Assembly (NCBI GenBank): GCA_907165275.2 | Contig: OU015649.1 | Span: 12,058,001-12,122,000 of the forward strand | Direction of reading: 5' to 3' | Length of the DNA: 64,000 nucleotides | Origin: Zygaena filipendulae | Taxonomy: Eukaryota; Arthropoda; Insecta; Lepidoptera; Zygaenidae | In this document: positions 43,185 to 54,330 of the stretch, one piece after another | How the letters are laid out: the number at the start of each line of letters is the position of its first letter | Position numbering within the stretch: position 1 is the first letter of the stretch | Program-made: the position numbers and the translations under genes | Notes under the pieces: model-generated | What the model saw: only the letters and a program-made list of their open reading frames with translations | Database searches by the model: none | What the model was told of the DNA's origin: nothing

Positions 43185-43715
43185 AGTCAAAAAGTCAAAA
43201 TCATTTATTAAAATTTGGCCCATAATGTGGCTCTTTTTGACGTCATTAAAGTTACATTTATTATGACAGCACCCATAAAATATCCACCCTTCACAGCTTC
43301 CTAGTGCTATGACTGAAGAGAAGAAGCTGCGCAACAAACTTACAACAACAACTTTAATATAATATTAGTAATAACTCAATTTGCAGTTAATTATGTGAGA
43401 ACAATAAGCCGGAACCCGCAATAGACACATATTAATCCGGTACAGACTACAGATACATTAGGAGTTAAACTAGGATTGTCTATAATCGTAGACAAGACAT
43501 GACCAGTACCAACTGACAGCACCCGTTCACGAGTATGACGTCCTCGTAAGCCTCGCCCCACTCAATCATACTAGAGGGAACCGAGCGACCCGACTCACAC
43601 GCCACCGCCAGCGGTACATTTGAGTGGGCATGACATATCAAGCCACTATTTTATCAATGAAATTTATTCATTAATCACTTAAGGCCGGCAACGGCAAACA
43701 GCACGCACACAACTT
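43185..43715 (-). repeat. 5'-truncated LINE 3' region, copy 3
   Basis: Nearly full match in order and sequence to 29815-30350, including CATGACCAGTACCAACTGAC and GCGACCCGACTCACACGCCA. It is inserted directly after a fragment of the 6.2-kb repeat family (43133-43180). Confidence 0.62.
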
Positions 43716-43784
43716 TTAACCAATTATTTTAACAACTGTAATCTACAATGTTAGGTACCTCGCAAAGAGCAATTCATTACCAAA

Positions 43785-43847
43785 CGTTTGTATCACTTAA
43801 GTAATCCTTTACACTATAAGAAAAGGATTACTTAAATGATACAAGCG
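43785..43847. mobile_element. Short inverted-repeat element
   Basis: CGTTTGTATCACTTAAGTAA TCCTTT against AAAGGATTACTTAAATGATA CAAGCG: 26-bp arms with one or two mismatches around an 11-base loop. Confidence 0.7.
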
Positions 43848-44784
43848 TATAGTACTTTTTTCCCGGAATTCCTGCGAGTACGTTATAAATTAAAACAGTT
43901 TTTTGTTTGAAACTCGACCTTATTTCTTTGAGTTTTAAGTTTGATATACTAAACTCATTCGAATATATTATACCTGGGTACGATAATAACGTTGTGTTAT
44001 TTTTTAACACGAAGTGCGAGTTTCATGTTTCTTAGTTTCCTGCCTGATCCTTGTATCACCTACCAAATTCTAGCACCTAAAATTTTATTAAAAAAACTGT
44101 TTCTACTGACGCACAACTGATTCAATTGCCAACAGCAGTCTGAAAAAAAATTACGACTATTTTATTAAGATTTCAAAGGAATAAATCATTATCTACTTAT
44201 ATTATAATAATCATAGGGCGAATTTTTCATGTGGGCTTGTATGGTCAAATCTGACATTACAAAAAAAAATCTATTTCTTATTGTTCTACTTCACGAAGTC
44301 CGCTCTTCCACTATAGGTACAAAAGTCTTGATCTGCAAAGGTATTTAAAGAAATATCTACTAATATACTCAACGTTAAGGTGCAATTTTGCTCGCGCTAG
44401 AGTAGTAGTGACGTGTAGTGTAGTGACGCCCTAGCTGTAGTAGTGACGTGTACCGATGAGCGCATTTGTGTGTGTAAACTTCTGCAATAGAAAAGTTTGT
44501 CGCAAAGTTACACACACTAAAACAATGTGCATGTGCACATTTCGACACAATCATAGCCAAACGGACTTTGTAAAATAGAACAAGCGAAATTATGGGATGG
44601 GATGTAAAAAGATAACTAGGTACTAGTTATCTTGTTGTACACTTTAAAAAATCTTAGTATGTAAACAGTTGTAATTTATATTACTCTAAAAGGTCATGAG
44701 ACCTATTTTAGTTATGAGTTTGGTCATCCACACCCACTTGAAAAAAAATTCCTATCAATTATTATTATTCATGAGAGAAGAGAC

Positions 44785-47523
44785 CTACTTTTCTAATAAA
44801 ACATTTCTTTGTCTTTCAATTTCCAGCCTGTCTTTTTCCATTTTCAGTCTTATGTTGTTACATCTTTTCTTCTCTAAGAGTTTTTGCTTTTGTATTTTTA
44901 TTTTTTCCTCTTCTAAATTTAAAAGTCTGTCGTGAACCACCCCTAGAGTAATTAATATCATTAATGAATAAATTATAGTATTTATAAAAGAAATTAAGAC
45001 TAAAATTATAGCAAATTAGTCCCATGGTTTAAAACCTGCTAGTATAAAGGGATAAAAAGTGCCCTACATTTTATTCCAGGACCTAAAGCAATTAGACTTC
45101 ACAAAAATCTGCTTACTATTAAAGGAATGCGGTAACAAACACAAACCATAAACTTTTGCACTACTACACACACTGGCACAATTAGTGGAACATAAAAAAG
45201 GCAGAGTATAGAAATAATGTATATATATATATATGTAGTAAAACAAATAAAAATAATCAGACATGAAGTAACAAACTAATATACCTCTTTTAGCATGGCT
45301 TTAAGAAGTTTTTAATTAAATTTTATTAAAAATAATCAAAATCAAATAAAAAAAATTCTCTATTTTGTGGGAACACAAACAATGTTACAAATTAAAGTTA
45401 GAGCACAAGGGGAAAACACAATAATATGTTATTAATCTTTCATTTATTTAGTGTTTGTATTTACATTGTATTCTCACAAAACAGAAAAAACAGTCTTTTT
45501 TTTTATTATTGTTTTTAATAAAATTTAATTATAAACTCGTTAAATTATTTTGTTACTTCATGTCTAATTTTATATTATTTGTTTTAATATACACGTTATT
45601 ATTTCTATACTCTGCCTTTTTTTGATGCTCCGCTAATAGGGTACTTGCATGAAATTTATAATAAGAAATTGTGTCAATATTTCAAAAATAGAGCCTTAGA
45701 AAAGCGTTATCGTGAAAGATTTACTAAAAAAATTTCAATATTTTCCAAAATATTCAACTTTTAATTATGTGAAATGGAACGTTGCAACGAAACACCAATC
45801 ACAGCCAAGCTTGACACGTGACGTCACTGCTTTTTTTTTAGGAAACATTTACCTCTTTCAGAGAAGGCAAAAGAAACTAAGTGCATACAGTCAACACATA
45901 TTTTCCATTTTCTGAACTTTTCTTACTTTAAAATGCATCGGTAAGATGCATTTCGATTCTTTACTGGAACTTTTAGAAGTAAATTGACACAGTTCAACCA
46001 TAATTTCGTTTTATTGAAGTTATCTGTCTGTCAGTGTCACATGACCCTGTCAATACGACAGTGACATTTCTATCACAGATTAATAAGGCGTAATTTTGAA
46101 CTAGTGACGTCATTCCGCGTTTCGGTGGTAAGGTCTAAAGTAGGAACTTTGAAACACTCTATTTAATTAATTTATGCATATTTTTTTTTTCTTAATCTTG
46201 CTTTGTTTAAGTAGGCCATATATCTTTAAAATAGACTGAAAAAAAAAATCATGCAAGTACCCTCGTGTGTGATATGGAATATCTTTCTATCTGTACTTTA
46301 GATACACACATGTATCACTATGGGAAATGTTACTGACTTACTAACTGGTCTCCCTTTTTTCCAGAGTGGTTTGCCTTGGACTGGTGCAGAAGATACCTCG
46401 TTTGGACCCATTCCAGTGTCTGTTACATGTTCTATACTGCTTTCAATAGTCATATCAATATTAAAATTCTGTGGATCTGGTGGCCATTTCTAAAATATAT
46501 AATATTTATGATGTGACCATTGACTAATTCTTCCAACAATTAATTGAATCAAAATCACACTTTTACCACAGCAATTTATCAGGGGAGATTGAAATATGTA
46601 TAGTTTTGTGTGTAGAATCAAGTTGATAAAGCATTTTAAGTTTAATTAGTAAAATAAAAAGATTTTTATTATATTTACCACTGTGCTCGTAGAAGGATCA
46701 ATATTACAAATATCCTCAGCTGTTCGATTATTTTGTGTGGTGATCTAAAAATAATTAACCATATTATTTTGTTAACGATTTATTTTATAAAGAGCTGGTT
46801 CAATATAATACTAAGAGAGATAATGACACAATTTCAATCTTTTTACACTCTTAATTCTCATAATCCTCATATAAAGTCTAGCATTTACTAAAACAGCAAG
46901 AAACATTCCAATTTCACACTTTCATTACATTAGGTAATGTTTTGTTTTCGTTTTACTACCTTCATCATTATTGTATTGACAACTGGTGAGTTTACTGGGA
47001 TCTCAATATTTTTGTAGTCATTGTTGGCACAAACTCAAGCAACTCACCATTTGTTCAGATAAGACTGCTGAAGTTTCGGGCACCCCTGACAAACCGAAAA
47101 CAGAAGTGTTTGTACAGATGAGTCTTAATATTTTTTCCTCAGCTTCTGTGAGCTGAGTGTTCACACTGCAGCCAGGTGTAAAGCGGTTTTTGCGTATTTT
47201 GAATGCTTTTTTCTTCACATTTGATTTCCAATCTCTCCATGTCTAAAAAACCTCACAGTTAAAACTATTCGGTTATGGATGTTAAAAAATAATGGTAACT
47301 TTACTATCAGTTAAAACACCTGTTGCCATTTATCAGGTGTCTTGATAGCACCTGAGCCAAATCCTGAGTTGCTGTTAAGTTTCTCAGTGATTTTAATCCA
47401 AGCGTTGGTTTGTCTTATTCTTCCTTCCAACCCAGTGAATTTTCCAATTGCTAGCTCCTTATCCTCCTCAAGAAAATGCAGAAGCATGTTTAACTGCTCA
47501 GGGCTCGCTTTTCGTCTTTCCAT
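44785..47523 (-). CDS. Zeste-type SANT/Myb DNA-binding protein with C-terminal coiled coil
   Basis: Five exons, read right to left: 47320-47523, 47048-47242, 46679-46744, 46342-46489 and 44785-44942. All are GT/AG with matching phases, giving 256 aa. Residues 1-85 match the trihelical domain found in regulatory protein zeste and many lepidopteran relatives: MERRKASPEQLNMLLHFLEE, GLEGRIRQTNAWIKITEKLN and TWRDWKSNVKKKA. The middle (about 100-205) is low in recognisable domains. The last exon encodes a Lys/Glu/Arg-rich helix (about 207-256, LNLEEEKIKIQKQKL) that should form a coiled coil and dimerise. The family binds DNA, and some members are domesticated from or encoded by transposons, so host gene versus old transposon accessory gene is not settled. 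The Copia element starts 368 bp upstream of the ATG. The first four junctions are solid; the final exon is slightly less certain because of the 1.4-kb intron before it. Confidence 0.8.
45170..46263. mobile_element. Composite of two inverted-repeat elements
   Basis: 45638-46263 begins AGGGTACTTGCATGA and ends TCATGCAAGTACCCT, perfect 15-bp inverted ends around about 600 bp of noncoding DNA. Abutting it, about 45170-45637 is a large imperfect palindrome (AGGCAGAGTATAGAAATAAT, GACATGAAGTAACAAA / TTTTGTTACTTCATGTC, ATTTCTATACTCTGCCT). It is likely a separate MITE next to or hit by the first. All of it lies in the last intron of the zeste-type gene. Confidence 0.6.
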
Positions 47524-48014
47524 TATAGGTAGGTACACTTTTAATTATCTATAATTCCAGATTCTCATTAAACATAGAAAGCTAAAATCTATTACCTAAT
47601 AAGTTAAAAACTACCAAATTAACTAGACTTATCATACTTATCATAACATTAGTTAATTTTAATGATAATTTATTAAAATTGAAGAATTTCTTGTTTAACT
47701 AGATAGGTAACTCCCACGTAGTGATTAGTGATTACCAGGTGATTACCTTCTCTCTGGTAACTTCGATAATTCAGAACTAGACATGGGTCAGATATATCAA
47801 AACGAATCTGAAATCCGATTTCATTTAGAAATCGGTTCGTATCGATATCTTATAAAATCCGTTTTTCAGAATCCAAATCTACCTCGTAACTGTTGGACAT
47901 CTCTAATTATGAGTGATCCCATCACTACCATTTGTCTATGGTTTGTACGAATTCGTATTAAGAACGTCCGGAAAATAAATGAAGTATGTACGTCTAAAAA
48001 TGGTTTCTTTAATA

Positions 48015-50594
48015 CAGTGTGAGTCTGGATAAAGTGATACAAATGAAAATGAGGGATACTATGTTCAATTTTATCGACGAAAAAAATAATAAAAAAATTA
48101 AAAATTTTTTTTTGAATTTTTGACGATTTTTTTAAAATTTTGGTTCGCGTTAGGGTTCCCCTCGTAAACAAAACACTATAACTTTTAAAATAAACGGTAG
48201 ATTGTCAAGATAAAAACTGAATTATGATCAGAGCTTAATAAAATCAAAATTTTTAATCAAAATTATTTACAATTCAAAATAATGGCGTTTATTTAACAAA
48301 CAAAAGTATTTTTTTGCACAGTTTTTTCAGTAATTTTAAAATTGCTTAATAAAATGTGGTATTAACATACATTTTTTAAGGCTTACAATTATTCTACATC
48401 ATACTAGCTTTCAAATGGTAAAAATTTTACGTTTATAACTTAATCACAACATTTTTTATCAGCTGTCAAAAAAGGATCTCCAAAAGTGGTATTTATCATT
48501 TATTGTGGATATTTTTTTGGAGGCGAAACAAAATACTTTTATTATTTATTTTTAATAATCAATTGGTTACTTATTGGTTAGTTATTGCATTAAATGCTCA
48601 AAATGTCCACCTCTTGTTTGCAGACACATAGTAGCGCGAAGAACGATTTGTTGTGTCGCTCTTCTTATCATCTCGCGATCATTTTTTAAATCATGTGCAC
48701 AATTAATTATGCGATCTTGTAAATCGGCTTCACTGTTGATTGGGGAATTGTAGACGCGTTGTTTCATTGTACCCCATAAAAAGTAGTCGAGGGGCGTCAT
48801 ATCAGGTGAACGCGCAGGCCACCCCACAGGTCCTTGCCGGCCAATCCAATGGTTCGGATAAATTTCATTTAAAAATGATCTTACATTACTTGCATAATGA
48901 GCAGGACATCCATCCATTTGTAGGTACATTCTTCGGCGCAAAGCCAGTGGGACATCTGCCAGCAATTCAGGTAGTTCTTCGCGTAAAAGCGTTAAAAACC
49001 TTTCACCAGTTAATGTTCCCGGCAGTATTATTGGTCCAAGCAAAATGTCGTCAATGAGACCAGCCCAAACATTTACTGAATATCTCACTTGGAACGTTGA
49101 AGATCTTTTCAACTTTGGGTTTTCACCTTTAGGGCACCACTTATGCAAATTTCTGCAGTTGGTTATACCATCCCTTGTAAATGTTGACTCGTCCATCCAT
49201 AAAATTTTTTTTGGAAAGTTTGGGTTTTGTCTAGTTTTTGACAGAATCCATGTTGACATAACGCATCTTGGACGGCAGTCTACCTCTTCATGTAAGTGCT
49301 GCACCCTCTGATAATGATAAGGATGCAGACCTTCTTTTTTTAAAATACGCCACGCTGATTTTTGCGATATTCCATGTCTCAAAGCTAGACGTCTGGTGCT
49401 AATGGTTGGATCAGCAAACAAATCCCTCAGTACTGCTTGTTCGACAGACACATCAATAATCACTTCAGACTCGCGGCGGTCTCTGGCATTTGATCCAAGT
49501 CCAACAATACATAATCTTCGGTGGACTTCTTGGAAGTTCCGAGCAGATGGCACCGGTCGCCTGTTAGGAAACGCAGCTACGTAAGCAGTGTGAGCGGCTC
49601 TGGCTCTACCTCGTGCCATTCCATAATAAAACTCAATATCAGCGATGTGTGCCGGCGGGAATTCAGTTAAACGCGGTATTATCTCCAAAACACTAGAGAA
49701 TGAACTAGAGAAGTTGGTTAACGAGAGTAATGACGAAACGTGTAGCAGCGGCGAGTAATTCGGAGCGACTGTCTTTGTTTGTCTCTTCCAGTGTTGCCGT
49801 CTCAGTTGGTATTAAAGTAGCTAAATCTGTCGTAAAAGTTGCCAGTTTATGTAATTTTGTGCTGAAATGTAGCTAAATGTATGGAGCATTAAGTAATAAT
49901 AAGTAGCTAAAATGTATGAAACCATGATCAATTCAAGTAGCTAAATACGTTCAAAATCCGCTAGATCTAGCTACAAAGTAGCTAAAACGGCAACACTGGT
50001 CTCTTCCCGTACCCCTAAACTTAAGCCCACGTGCAGTTACAAAACTTTTTTACCTGAAATGCAATAAAATGTACCCTAAACATTCACCGCGCCTTTGTTC
50101 ATTAAATACCATACTTTGAAGGCCTTCTTTGACACTTCATAAAAAATGTTGTGATTAAGTTATAAACGTAAAATTTTTACCATTTGAAAGCTAGTATGAT
50201 GTAGAATAATTGTAAGCCTTAAAAAATGTATGTTAATACCACATTTTATTAAGCAATTTTAAAATTACTGAAAAAACTGTGCAAAAAAATACTTTTGTTT
50301 GTTAAATAAACGCCATTATTTTGAATTGTAAATAATTTTGATTAAAATTTTTGATTTTATTAAGACGCCCCATAAGCTCTGATCATAATTCAGTTTTTAT
50401 CTTGACAATCTACCGTTTATTTTAAAAGTTATAGTGTTTTGTTTACGAGGGGAACCCTAACGCGAACCAAAATTTTAAAAAAATCGTCAAAAATTCAAAA
50501 AAAAATTTTTAATTTTTTTATTATTTTTTTCGTCGATAAAATTGAACATAGTATCCCTCATTTTCATTTGTACACTTTATCCAGACTCACACTG
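48015..50594 (-). mobile_element. Mariner-superfamily transposon with about 450-bp inverted repeats
   Basis: Starts CAGTGTGAGTCTGG and ends with its reverse complement. It is flanked by TA at 48013-48014 and 50595-50596. Long terminal inverted repeats (about 48015-48459 and 50139-50594) are nearly identical by eye, differing by a one-base indel, a roughly ten-base indel near 50365 and a few other changes. Between them lies a full transposase frame on the minus strand and a short stretch of about 450 bp (49689-50138) without coding. The element sits inside the 5' LTR of the Copia element, so it arrived later. Confidence 0.95.
48582..49688 (-). CDS. Mariner-type transposase (D,D36D-like) with DUF4817-type N terminus
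   Basis: 368-codon uninterrupted frame. Residues about 10-65 (FPPAHIADIEFYYGMARG, ARNFQEVHRRL) resemble the DUF4817 DNA-binding helix-turn-helix of arthropod transposases. A second HTH lies around 85-120 (TISTRRLALRHGISQKSAWR). The DDE core shows D166 (ILWMDESTF), D259 (LQMDGCPAHY) and D296 (ARSPDMTPLDYFLWG), with 36 residues between the last two, slightly wider than the classic mariner 34. Nothing interrupts it, and the inverted repeats are near-perfect, so it may encode an active enzyme. Confidence 0.9.
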   Translation of the reverse strand: MEIIPRLTEFPPAHIADIEFYYGMARGRARAAHTAYVAAFPNRRPVPSARNFQEVHRRLCIVGLGSNARDRRESEVIIDVSVEQAVLRDLFADPTISTRRLALRHGISQKSAWRILKKEGLHPYHYQRVQHLHEEVDCRPRCVMSTWILSKTRQNPNFPKKILWMDESTFTRDGITNCRNLHKWCPKGENPKLKRSSTFQVRYSVNVWAGLIDDILLGPIILPGTLTGERFLTLLREELPELLADVPLALRRRMYLQMDGCPAHYASNVRSFLNEIYPNHWIGRQGPVGWPARSPDMTPLDYFLWGTMKQRVYNSPINSEADLQDRIINCAHDLKNDREMIRRATQQIVLRATMCLQTRGGHFEHLMQ

Positions 50595-50635
50595 TATATT
50601 ATAATTATCTCGTCCTTCGTAGAAGAAATCCCATT

Positions 50636-50655
50636 AGCACGCTTCCACTGCGCCA
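50636..50655 (+). other. Primer-binding site complementary to an initiator tRNA-Met half
   Basis: Two bases after the 5' LTR lies AGCACGCTTCCACTGCGCCA. Its complement matches about nucleotides 8-27 of eukaryotic initiator tRNA-Met (D-arm and start of the anticodon stem), not the tRNA 3' end. Drosophila copia and yeast Ty5 are known to prime from cleaved initiator-tRNA halves; here the cut would be nearer base 27. The match relies on my memory of the tRNA sequence. Confidence 0.75.
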
Positions 50656-50737
50656 AATAAAGATGCAGTAAGTTTTTATAAAGTAATAATAGTAGATAAA
50701 AGTGAAAATAAATATTGAAAAAATATAACTGATAAAA

Positions 50738-51475
50738 ATGGAAAATAAACATTTACCGATATTGCGAGAAGGGGATTCTTTTTCAAATTGGAAATTTAGG
50801 CTTAAAATGCTACTACAAGAAAAAGAAGTTGAGCATACTATAGATTCTACAGTTAACAGAGATGAAGATAAGAATTTTGTTAAAAATGATAATAAAGCAA
50901 AATGTTTAATTGTACAATGCTTGAGCGATAAGTATTTAGAAATAGTTAAAAATTCTAACACTGCGATAGAAATGGTAAACGCATTAGAACAACAATTTGA
51001 AAGAAAAAGCGTATTCAATAAACTACATCTCAGAAGAAAACTTATTACGTTGAAATGTTCGTTCCAAACAAAACTGCAGGATTTTTTCATGACGTTTGAC
51101 AGATTAGTTGGAGAATTGAATGCAATAGGTGGTAAAATTGAAGAAGTTGATAAAATTTGTTATTTGCTCGCTGCTATGCCAAAGGAGTATGAGGCAGTGA
51201 TAACATCTATTGAAACCATGGCAACGGACAACAACGTAAACATAGACTTCATAAAAGCAAGACTGTTAGATGCGGAAGTTAAATTTGCAAATAAGGATGA
51301 CAATATGTCAGAACAAACATTCTCCTGTTACACATGTGGGAAAACTGGTCACAGATCATACCAGTGCAAAAAAATACCCAAAGATATGCCAATACTGAAC
51401 AAGGATCATCTGAACAAGGAATCCTGTATTACGGTCAGAATAGAGGGAACACATATAGTCAAGGACGTGGAATAA
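50738..51475 (+). CDS. Copia gag polyprotein segment
   Basis: 245-codon frame. The N-terminal region (MENKHLPILREGDSFSNWKF, then EKEVEHTID) matches the UBN2/gag domain of Copia elements. Near residue 200 there is a CCHC zinc knuckle, CYTCGKTGHRSYQC, which packages RNA. Right after the knuckle, at a run of seven A (51368-51374), the frame continues into residues unlike gag, while an overlapping frame becomes Arg/Gly-rich as expected. Copia normally has one continuous gag-pol frame, so this is best read as a one-base break. Confidence 0.85.
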   Translation: MENKHLPILREGDSFSNWKFRLKMLLQEKEVEHTIDSTVNRDEDKNFVKNDNKAKCLIVQCLSDKYLEIVKNSNTAIEMVNALEQQFERKSVFNKLHLRRKLITLKCSFQTKLQDFFMTFDRLVGELNAIGGKIEEVDKICYLLAAMPKEYEAVITSIETMATDNNVNIDFIKARLLDAEVKFANKDDNMSEQTFSCYTCGKTGHRSYQCKKIPKDMPILNKDHLNKESCITVRIEGTHIVKDVE

Positions 51476-54330
51476 GAGGACGTGGAAGGTCATGGCAAAG
51501 AAAGCCTAACATGCGAGGACGAGGAAGAAGTGCACCTAGTAGGGCCAGCTGTGCTGTGGAAGAAGACGAAGTACAAGTAGAAAAACACTGGATATTCACA
51601 GCATTACAAGCTGATGATAAAGAAAAACAAAAAGAAGATAATGATAACAGTAATATCACATTTATAGTTGATTCAGGAGCCACTGATAATCTCATAAAGG
51701 AAATATATAGAGGTAACATGTATGACATAAAAGAAATTGATGAAATAAAAATATATGTGGCTAATGGTGAGTATCTCACGAGTAAGGAAAGAGGTAAGAT
51801 AGAAGTTAGTTGGAATAATGAAAATATAACTATTGAATGTTTAATTGTTAAAAGTTTATCATATAATTTACTGTCAGTTCGACAACTGTTATCTAGAGGA
51901 TTAGAAGTATTATTTAGCAAAAATATTGTATCTATTGGTAATGGTCATATGGTAATACAAGGTGAATTACAGTCACGTCTCTATGTTATTAAATTGAAAT
52001 TAAAAGTAAAAGATAAATGTATGCTGAGCAGAGTTAACAACAGGGACATTTCTCTGTGGCACAGACGGCTAGGCCATTTAAATCGTAAAGGGTTAAAAAT
52101 TTTAGGATTACCTTTTTCAGGCAAAAGATGTGATAGTTGTGTCGAAGGTAAGAGCACACGAAGATCTTTTATACCGTGCAAAAGAGAAAGTTATGAAATA
52201 GGAGACTTACTGCACTCTGATTTGTGTGGTCCTATCCATCCAACGTCGATGAATGGCGACTGCTATTTCCAGGTTTTGATAGATGATTATTCTCATTTTG
52301 TAGTAATATATTTGTTGAAAAATAAAAACGAAGCGGAGAACAATATTTTAAAACATATACAGCTTATAAAAACACAATTTGGTCTGAAAACTAAAAGGAT
52401 AAGGCTAGATAATGGTGGAGAATTTACGTCGAGAAAATTTAAAGAAACATGCCAACAAAAAGGCATCGTGTTACAGTACACAACCCCATACACGCCACAA
52501 CAAAATGGCACATCGGAAAGGATGAATCGAACCATTCTTGATAAAGTCAGGGTGAAATTTGCTGAAACGAAACTACCTAAGAAATTGTGGAATGAAGCTA
52601 TTTGTGCATCAGCTTACGAACTTAATCGCAGTCCGACTAAAGCACTATATGGTAAAACACCAGCTTCAATATGGTACGGTTACAGTGACTTGTCAAAACT
52701 TCGAGTATTCGGATCTAAGGCATGGGTGGTGACAATACCGAAACCAAGTAAGTTAGAAGCTAGAGCAAAACCCATGATAATGGTTGGTTATACTTCATCA
52801 GGATATCGACTTTGGGATCCCGAAAATGATAAAATAGTAAATTCTACTGATGTAATATTTGATGAAATAAGTTTTGTATTTAATAATGATGGTAATGATA
52901 CAATAAAGCGTAATATATTATATAAAGAAGAAGATGAAGAAAATTGTGACGATAAAAAGCAGAGACAAGAAAAAGTTGAAGAAGATAAAAAAGAAGAAGA
53001 TAAATTTTATGATACCATAGAAGTAATAAATGATGAAGAAGAGGAGGAGGAACATGAAGAAAATGAAAGAATAGTAACTAGATCGGGAAGAAATATTAAA
53101 AAACCAGAACATTTACAAGATTATGAATTATATACAGCATATTGTCTAATGACAAATAATGTACAAGATGTACCACAGAAATATGAAGAAGCTATCAAAG
53201 ACGAGGAATGGAGAAAAGCAATAAATAAAGAAGTAGAATCATTAGAGAAATTGCAAACTTGGACAGTTGTGGAAAATAAGAAGGATATAAAAGTTATTGA
53301 TACCAAGTGGATTTTTACTATCAAAGAAAATGGCATTAAGAAGGCCAGGTTAGTAGCTAGAGGATTTCAAATACCTGATAGATATTTTGAAACAAATTAT
53401 GCTCCTGTAGCAAGGATGTCAACGGTAAGAACATTTTTAGCAATTTCAGTAGATGAAAATTTACCTGTTTATCAGCTTGATGTTCCAACAGCGTTCCTAA
53501 ACGGAATATTGGAGGCTGATGTGTATATTAAGATACCGCCAGGAATTAACGTACAAGGAAACAAAGTATTAAAACTGAGAAGAAGTCTTTATGGGCTAAA
53601 AGAAAGTCCAAAATGTTGGAATATACAATTTAACAAGATAATGTTAAAAGCAGGACTAAAAAGGTCAGGATACGATTTTTGTCTATATTATAATGAAGAC
53701 GTAAAACTTTTAGTCTACGTTGATGATATTTTATTGATGGGTAAACGAGAAGAGGTAATAAGGATCAAGAACGTATTATATCAGGAATTCAATACAAAAT
53801 ATTTGGGAGAGATAAACAAATTTTTAGGCATGGAGATTAAAAAGGTTGAGAATGGAATAAGTATCAGTCAAACTAAACAGATAGAGAAAATATTGGAAAT
53901 GTTCAAGATGACAGAATGTAGAGAAGCATCCACACCTATGGAAGCAGGTTTTAACGCAGATAAAAGTGAAGATGTAATAAATGTACCTTACAAAGAATTG
54001 ATTGGTTCACTATTGTTTATATCATCAAATAGCAGACCGGATATTACATTTGCAGTATCATATTTGAGTCGTTTCTTAGATAAACCTACGGAAAGTGTTT
54101 GGAAGGCAGGAAAAAGAGTATTGCGTTATTTAAAAGGCACCAAAGAGAAAACTTTAGTATATACTAGAAACGCACAATATAAAGGTGATTTAGCTGCATT
54201 TTCAGATTCAGATTGGGCATCTGATAAGTTAGATAGTAAAAATTACCAGTGGTTGCGCAATTTTCTTCAGTGGAAAACTCATATCTTGGTATTCCAAGAA
54301 ACAGGCTTCAGTTGCCTTGTCAACGGCTGA
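51375..54330 (+). CDS. Copia pol: protease, integrase, reverse transcriptase
   Basis: The frame is open from 51334. An Arg/Gly-rich linker leads to the protease site FIVDSGATDNLI (about 51663). The integrase zinc-binding segment follows (LWHRRLGHLNRKG ... CDSCVEGK, about 52055-52150). The integrase core has DDYSHFVV, IRLDNGGEF and PYTPQQNGTSERMNRT, giving the D,D,E set. The reverse transcriptase has YQLDVPTAFLNG (about 53470) and the catalytic LVYVDDILL (about 53710). The start of RNase H, AAFSDSDWASD, is at about 54190. The frame goes wrong at a five-A run (54238-54242) and stops at 54330. A strongly acidic spacer (about 52920-53070) separates integrase and reverse transcriptase. Confidence 0.92.

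Larger units (their letters stand above)
47891..50633 (+). repeat. 5' LTR of the Copia element (interrupted)
   Basis: LTR sequence lies at 47891-48014 and resumes at 50597-50633, after the nested transposon and its duplicated TA. The joined length equals the 3' LTR (161 bp) and I found no mismatches. It begins TG and ends CA as expected. Confidence 0.92.

Noticed and set aside
51366..51376. A programmed minus-one ribosomal frameshift between Copia gag and pol at the A7 run
   Set aside because: The codon before the run ends in C, so the canonical X XXY YYZ heptamer in the gag frame is not met, and Copia elements normally use one frame. A one-base indel or miscall is simpler. It is kept only as an alternative in the findings.
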